Source: CAYLNH01 sp964384625 (GTDB lineage Bacteria; Verrucomicrobiota; Lentisphaeria; JABSQK01). Taken from it: DNA of 25,206 bases. The first letter of the stretch is position 1. Each line of letters begins with the position of its first letter. The DNA is taken from the NCBI GenBank assembly GCA_964384625.1, contig CAYLNH010000087.1, positions 1-25,206 of the forward strand, in the 5' to 3' direction. The notes under the pieces are model-generated. The model was not told where the DNA came from and made no database searches. It saw only the letters and a list, made by a program, of their open reading frames with translations. Position numbers and translations under genes: made by a program. Positions 23,216 through 25,206 of this stretch are shown here, one piece after another.

Positions 23216-24337
23216 ATGAAACAGGCAGCCCGACTGATTTACGCCGACAGCGAACAGTGCGCCGATATGCTGTACGCTGTCGGCCTGTTCATTCCGGACC
23301 CATTTCTCTGGGCTGAAGTCGGCAGACAGCGGTATGTTGTTGTAAGCGCGCTGGAGTACGGTCGGGTCGCGGCGGCCGTCGACAAGAACACGCGCGTCTT
23401 CTCACTCGCCGAGACGAAGAGGTTGTTCCACTGCCGCAAGCTCGACCCCGCCGCCCAGATCGCCGGCCTGTCGCGGTTCTGCGGCGTGCGCGAATGGACC
23501 GTGCCCCAGGATTTTCCGTTCGGCATCGCCCGCCGCCTGTCCCGCCGCCGGATCCGCATTCGTCCTGAATACGACACGTTCTTTCCGCAGCGCGAGATCA
23601 AGTCCGCCGCGGAAATCGAAAGGATCCGGGAAGGCGTGCAGTTGGCCGAAGCCGGTCTCCGGGTTGGGCTCGACATCCTGCGCCGAAGTCGCATCAAAGG
23701 CGATCGCGTGGTCTGGAACGGGAAGACGCTGACGGCCGAGCGCCTGCGCGGCGAAATCGATGCCGAGATCTCGCGGCTCGGCGGGCTTGCCGCCCATACC
23801 ATCGTCGCACCGGGACCGCAAGGCGCCGACCCGCACAACACCGGAACCGGCCCGATCCGCCCGCATCAGCCGATCGTGCTGGACATCTTCCCGCGCGTCG
23901 CCGCCACAGGCTACTTCGGCGACCTGACCCGCACCGTTGTCAAGGGCAAAGCCCCGGCTGTCGTGCGCCGCGCCTACCGGGCGGTCAAGGACGCCCGCGA
24001 CCGGGCCATCGCCAAGGTCAAGTCCCGGGTGGACGGCGGTACGGTTCACCGTCTCGCCGCCGACACCCTGCAGCGCCATGGTTTCGAAACCGACAAGGCC
24101 GCCGACCCGCCGTACGGCTTTTTCCACGGCACCGGTCACGGTCTCGGCCTGGAGATCCACGAAGCCCCGCGGCTCAGCGCCAAAGGCCTGCGCTTGCGGG
24201 CCGGCCACGTGGTCACCGTTGAGCCCGGGCTCTACTACCCGGAATGGGGCGGCGTCCGCCTGGAAGACGTGGTTGTCGTTCGCGCCCGGGGTTGCGACAA
24301 TCTGACGACCGTCCCGACAACACTGGAGATTTCCTGA
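23216..24337 (+). CDS. M24 metallopeptidase, Xaa-Pro aminopeptidase-like
   Basis: A 373-residue protein from ATG 23216; the only upstream Shine-Dalgarno-like bases are a CGGGG directly before it. An N-terminal creatinase-like domain (about residues 1-130) precedes the pita-bread catalytic domain. The five metal ligands of M24 are all present: Asp223 (LDIFPR), Asp236 (GDLTRT), His308 (GTGHGLGLEIHE), Glu336 (VTVEPGLYY) and Glu350 (RLEDVVVV). It should remove N-terminal residues next to proline, using two Mn or Co ions, in the cytoplasm. Length fits bacterial PepQ-like and YpdF-like enzymes. The gene follows the acidic-repeat gene after 10 bp, and its TGA overlaps the thiD start codon by one base. 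Confidence 0.93.
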   Translation: MKQAARLIYADSEQCADMLYAVGLFIPDPFLWAEVGRQRYVVVSALEYGRVAAAVDKNTRVFSLAETKRLFHCRKLDPAAQIAGLSRFCGVREWTVPQDFPFGIARRLSRRRIRIRPEYDTFFPQREIKSAAEIERIREGVQLAEAGLRVGLDILRRSRIKGDRVVWNGKTLTAERLRGEIDAEISRLGGLAAHTIVAPGPQGADPHNTGTGPIRPHQPIVLDIFPRVAATGYFGDLTRTVVKGKAPAVVRRAYRAVKDARDRAIAKVKSRVDGGTVHRLAADTLQRHGFETDKAADPPYGFFHGTGHGLGLEIHEAPRLSAKGLRLRAGHVVTVEPGLYYPEWGGVRLEDVVVVRARGCDNLTTVPTTLEIS

Positions 24338-25146
24338 TGCCCGCGCCGATCCCCGTCTGCCTCACCGTTGCCGGCAGCGACAGCGGCGGCGGCGCCGGCA
24401 TCCAGGCGGACCTCCGAACCTTCCATGCCTGCGGCACCTACGGCGCCAGCGCCATCACCTGTGTTACCGCGCAGAATCCGCAGGAGGTGGCGGCCGTCCA
24501 CGCCGTGCCGGCCGCGATCGTCGCCCGTCAGATCCGCACCGTCGTCGGCTGCTACACGATCGGCGCGATAAAGACCGGGATGCTCTTCAACTGCGAGATC
24601 ATCCACGCCCTGGCCGCCGAACTGCCGGCCGTCACCGCGCCGATCGTCGTCGACCCGGTCATGGTTGCCACCAGCGGCGGCAAGCTGCTCCAGGACGATG
24701 CCGTCGCCGCCATGCGCCGGGAGGTCCTGCCGCTGGCGGAGCTGATCACGCCGAACCGCGCCGAAGCCGAGGTCCTCCTGGGCCGCCCGATCACGGACGC
24801 CGCCGCCGCCGCCCGGGAACTGGCGGCGCGCTGCGGCAAGGTCCTCCTGAAAGGCGGACACGGCGCCCAACCCGGCGTCGATTTCCTCGCTGCCCCGAAC
24901 GGTCTCTGGCGACTGACCGCGCCGCCGCTGGATCCGATCGTTACTCACGGCACCGGCTGCACACTCAGCAGTGCCGTCGCCGCCCACCTCGCCCGCGGCA
25001 AGGACCTCCTGGACGCCGTCTGCGCCGCCAAACTCTTCGTCTGGGCCTCCCTGCAGAATCCCAGAACCCTCGGGACCGACGTCTACGGGCTCTACCCGCC
25101 CGCAGCGCCGACGGCCCAGACAATCGACGTCGAACAATTGGCCTAG
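24337..25146 (+). CDS. thiD: Hydroxymethylpyrimidine / phosphomethylpyrimidine kinase
   Basis: A 269-residue PfkB/ribokinase-type kinase. It starts in the TGATG overlap with the M24 gene; GGAG lies 10 bases upstream. Family motifs: TVAGSDSGGGAGIQADL near the N-terminus, VDPVMVATSG in the middle, ITPNRAEAEVL, and THGTGCTLSSAVAAHLARG, with the anion-hole and catalytic Asp pattern (GTGCT in place of GTGDT, normal in ThiD). It phosphorylates HMP and HMP-phosphate to HMP-diphosphate in thiamine synthesis in the cytoplasm. The coupling to an aminopeptidase is unusual, and no other thi gene or TPP riboswitch is visible nearby. Confidence 0.96.
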   Translation: MPAPIPVCLTVAGSDSGGGAGIQADLRTFHACGTYGASAITCVTAQNPQEVAAVHAVPAAIVARQIRTVVGCYTIGAIKTGMLFNCEIIHALAAELPAVTAPIVVDPVMVATSGGKLLQDDAVAAMRREVLPLAELITPNRAEAEVLLGRPITDAAAAARELAARCGKVLLKGGHGAQPGVDFLAAPNGLWRLTAPPLDPIVTHGTGCTLSSAVAAHLARGKDLLDAVCAAKLFVWASLQNPRTLGTDVYGLYPPAAPTAQTIDVEQLA

Positions 25147-25206
25147 AGCGTTCTAAGGGTCCGCGCGGAAATAACTTCACATTTTGAGAGACTTTCAAGA
25201 GTCGCG
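25147..25206. other. Window end after thiD
   Basis: Sixty bases, AT-richer than the gene. Nothing definite is visible; a continuing feature cannot be excluded. Confidence 0.5.

Overview
The window (about 63% GC by eye) looks like a chromosome segment of a PVC-superphylum bacterium, most likely Lentisphaerota or a close relative. This rests on two pilin-like proteins with an R/K-x-FTLIELL start and a C-terminal H-x9-DG-type motif, on carbohydrate-active enzymes and a sulfatase next to GntR/LacI-type and IclR-type regulators, and on a membrane-anchored Ser/Thr kinase-like protein. No marker gene allows a firmer placement. No rRNA, tRNA, CRISPR array, integrase or transposase was found.

Left part (1-7725, minus strand): a probable polysaccharide-response operon. 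Transcription would start at a good sigma-70-like promoter (7766-7795) and run through a GntR-HTH/LacI-sensor regulator, two pilin-like secreted proteins, a large secreted clan GH-A glycoside hydrolase with a CBM9-like C-terminus, and, after a 280-bp gap with hairpin repeats, a secreted HExxH metallopeptidase-like protein. A three-unit hairpin/purine repeat array begins at the stop codon of that last gene. Divergent to the operon (7873-10152, plus strand) is an IclR-type regulator with a promoter and a perfect 14-bp palindrome just upstream, followed by an arylsulfatase-type enzyme without a signal peptide. The two modules share one 182-bp control region and may respond to parts of one sulfated glycan; this link is inferred.

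Middle (10418-17519): a two-gene minus-strand unit of a zinc-ribbon Ser/Thr kinase-like protein, whose catalytic-loop Asp is Asn, and a membrane-anchored MtfA-like M90 peptidase. It is driven by a promoter whose -10 box sits in the loop of a perfect inverted repeat. aspS follows divergently on the plus strand. Its sequence has the His associated with non-discriminating AspRS. It converges on mrdA (PBP2), which directly follows an mreD-like gene.

Right part (17606-25146): upstream of mreD-mrdA on the minus strand are a GH32-like protein with a possibly missing nucleophile and a 970-residue zinc-ribbon/coiled-coil/PH-like protein. The zinc ribbon of the latter has the same cysteine spacing as the one on the kinase. 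Divergent from it, on the plus strand, are a secreted protein with a WEDDDDD repeat, an M24 aminopeptidase and thiD, in tight order. The most unusual items are the pilin with a duplicated cleavage motif around an in-frame repeat-like insert, the HRN kinase with its promoter palindrome, the matching zinc ribbons, the Asp/Trp repeat protein and the structured repeats around the first gene.
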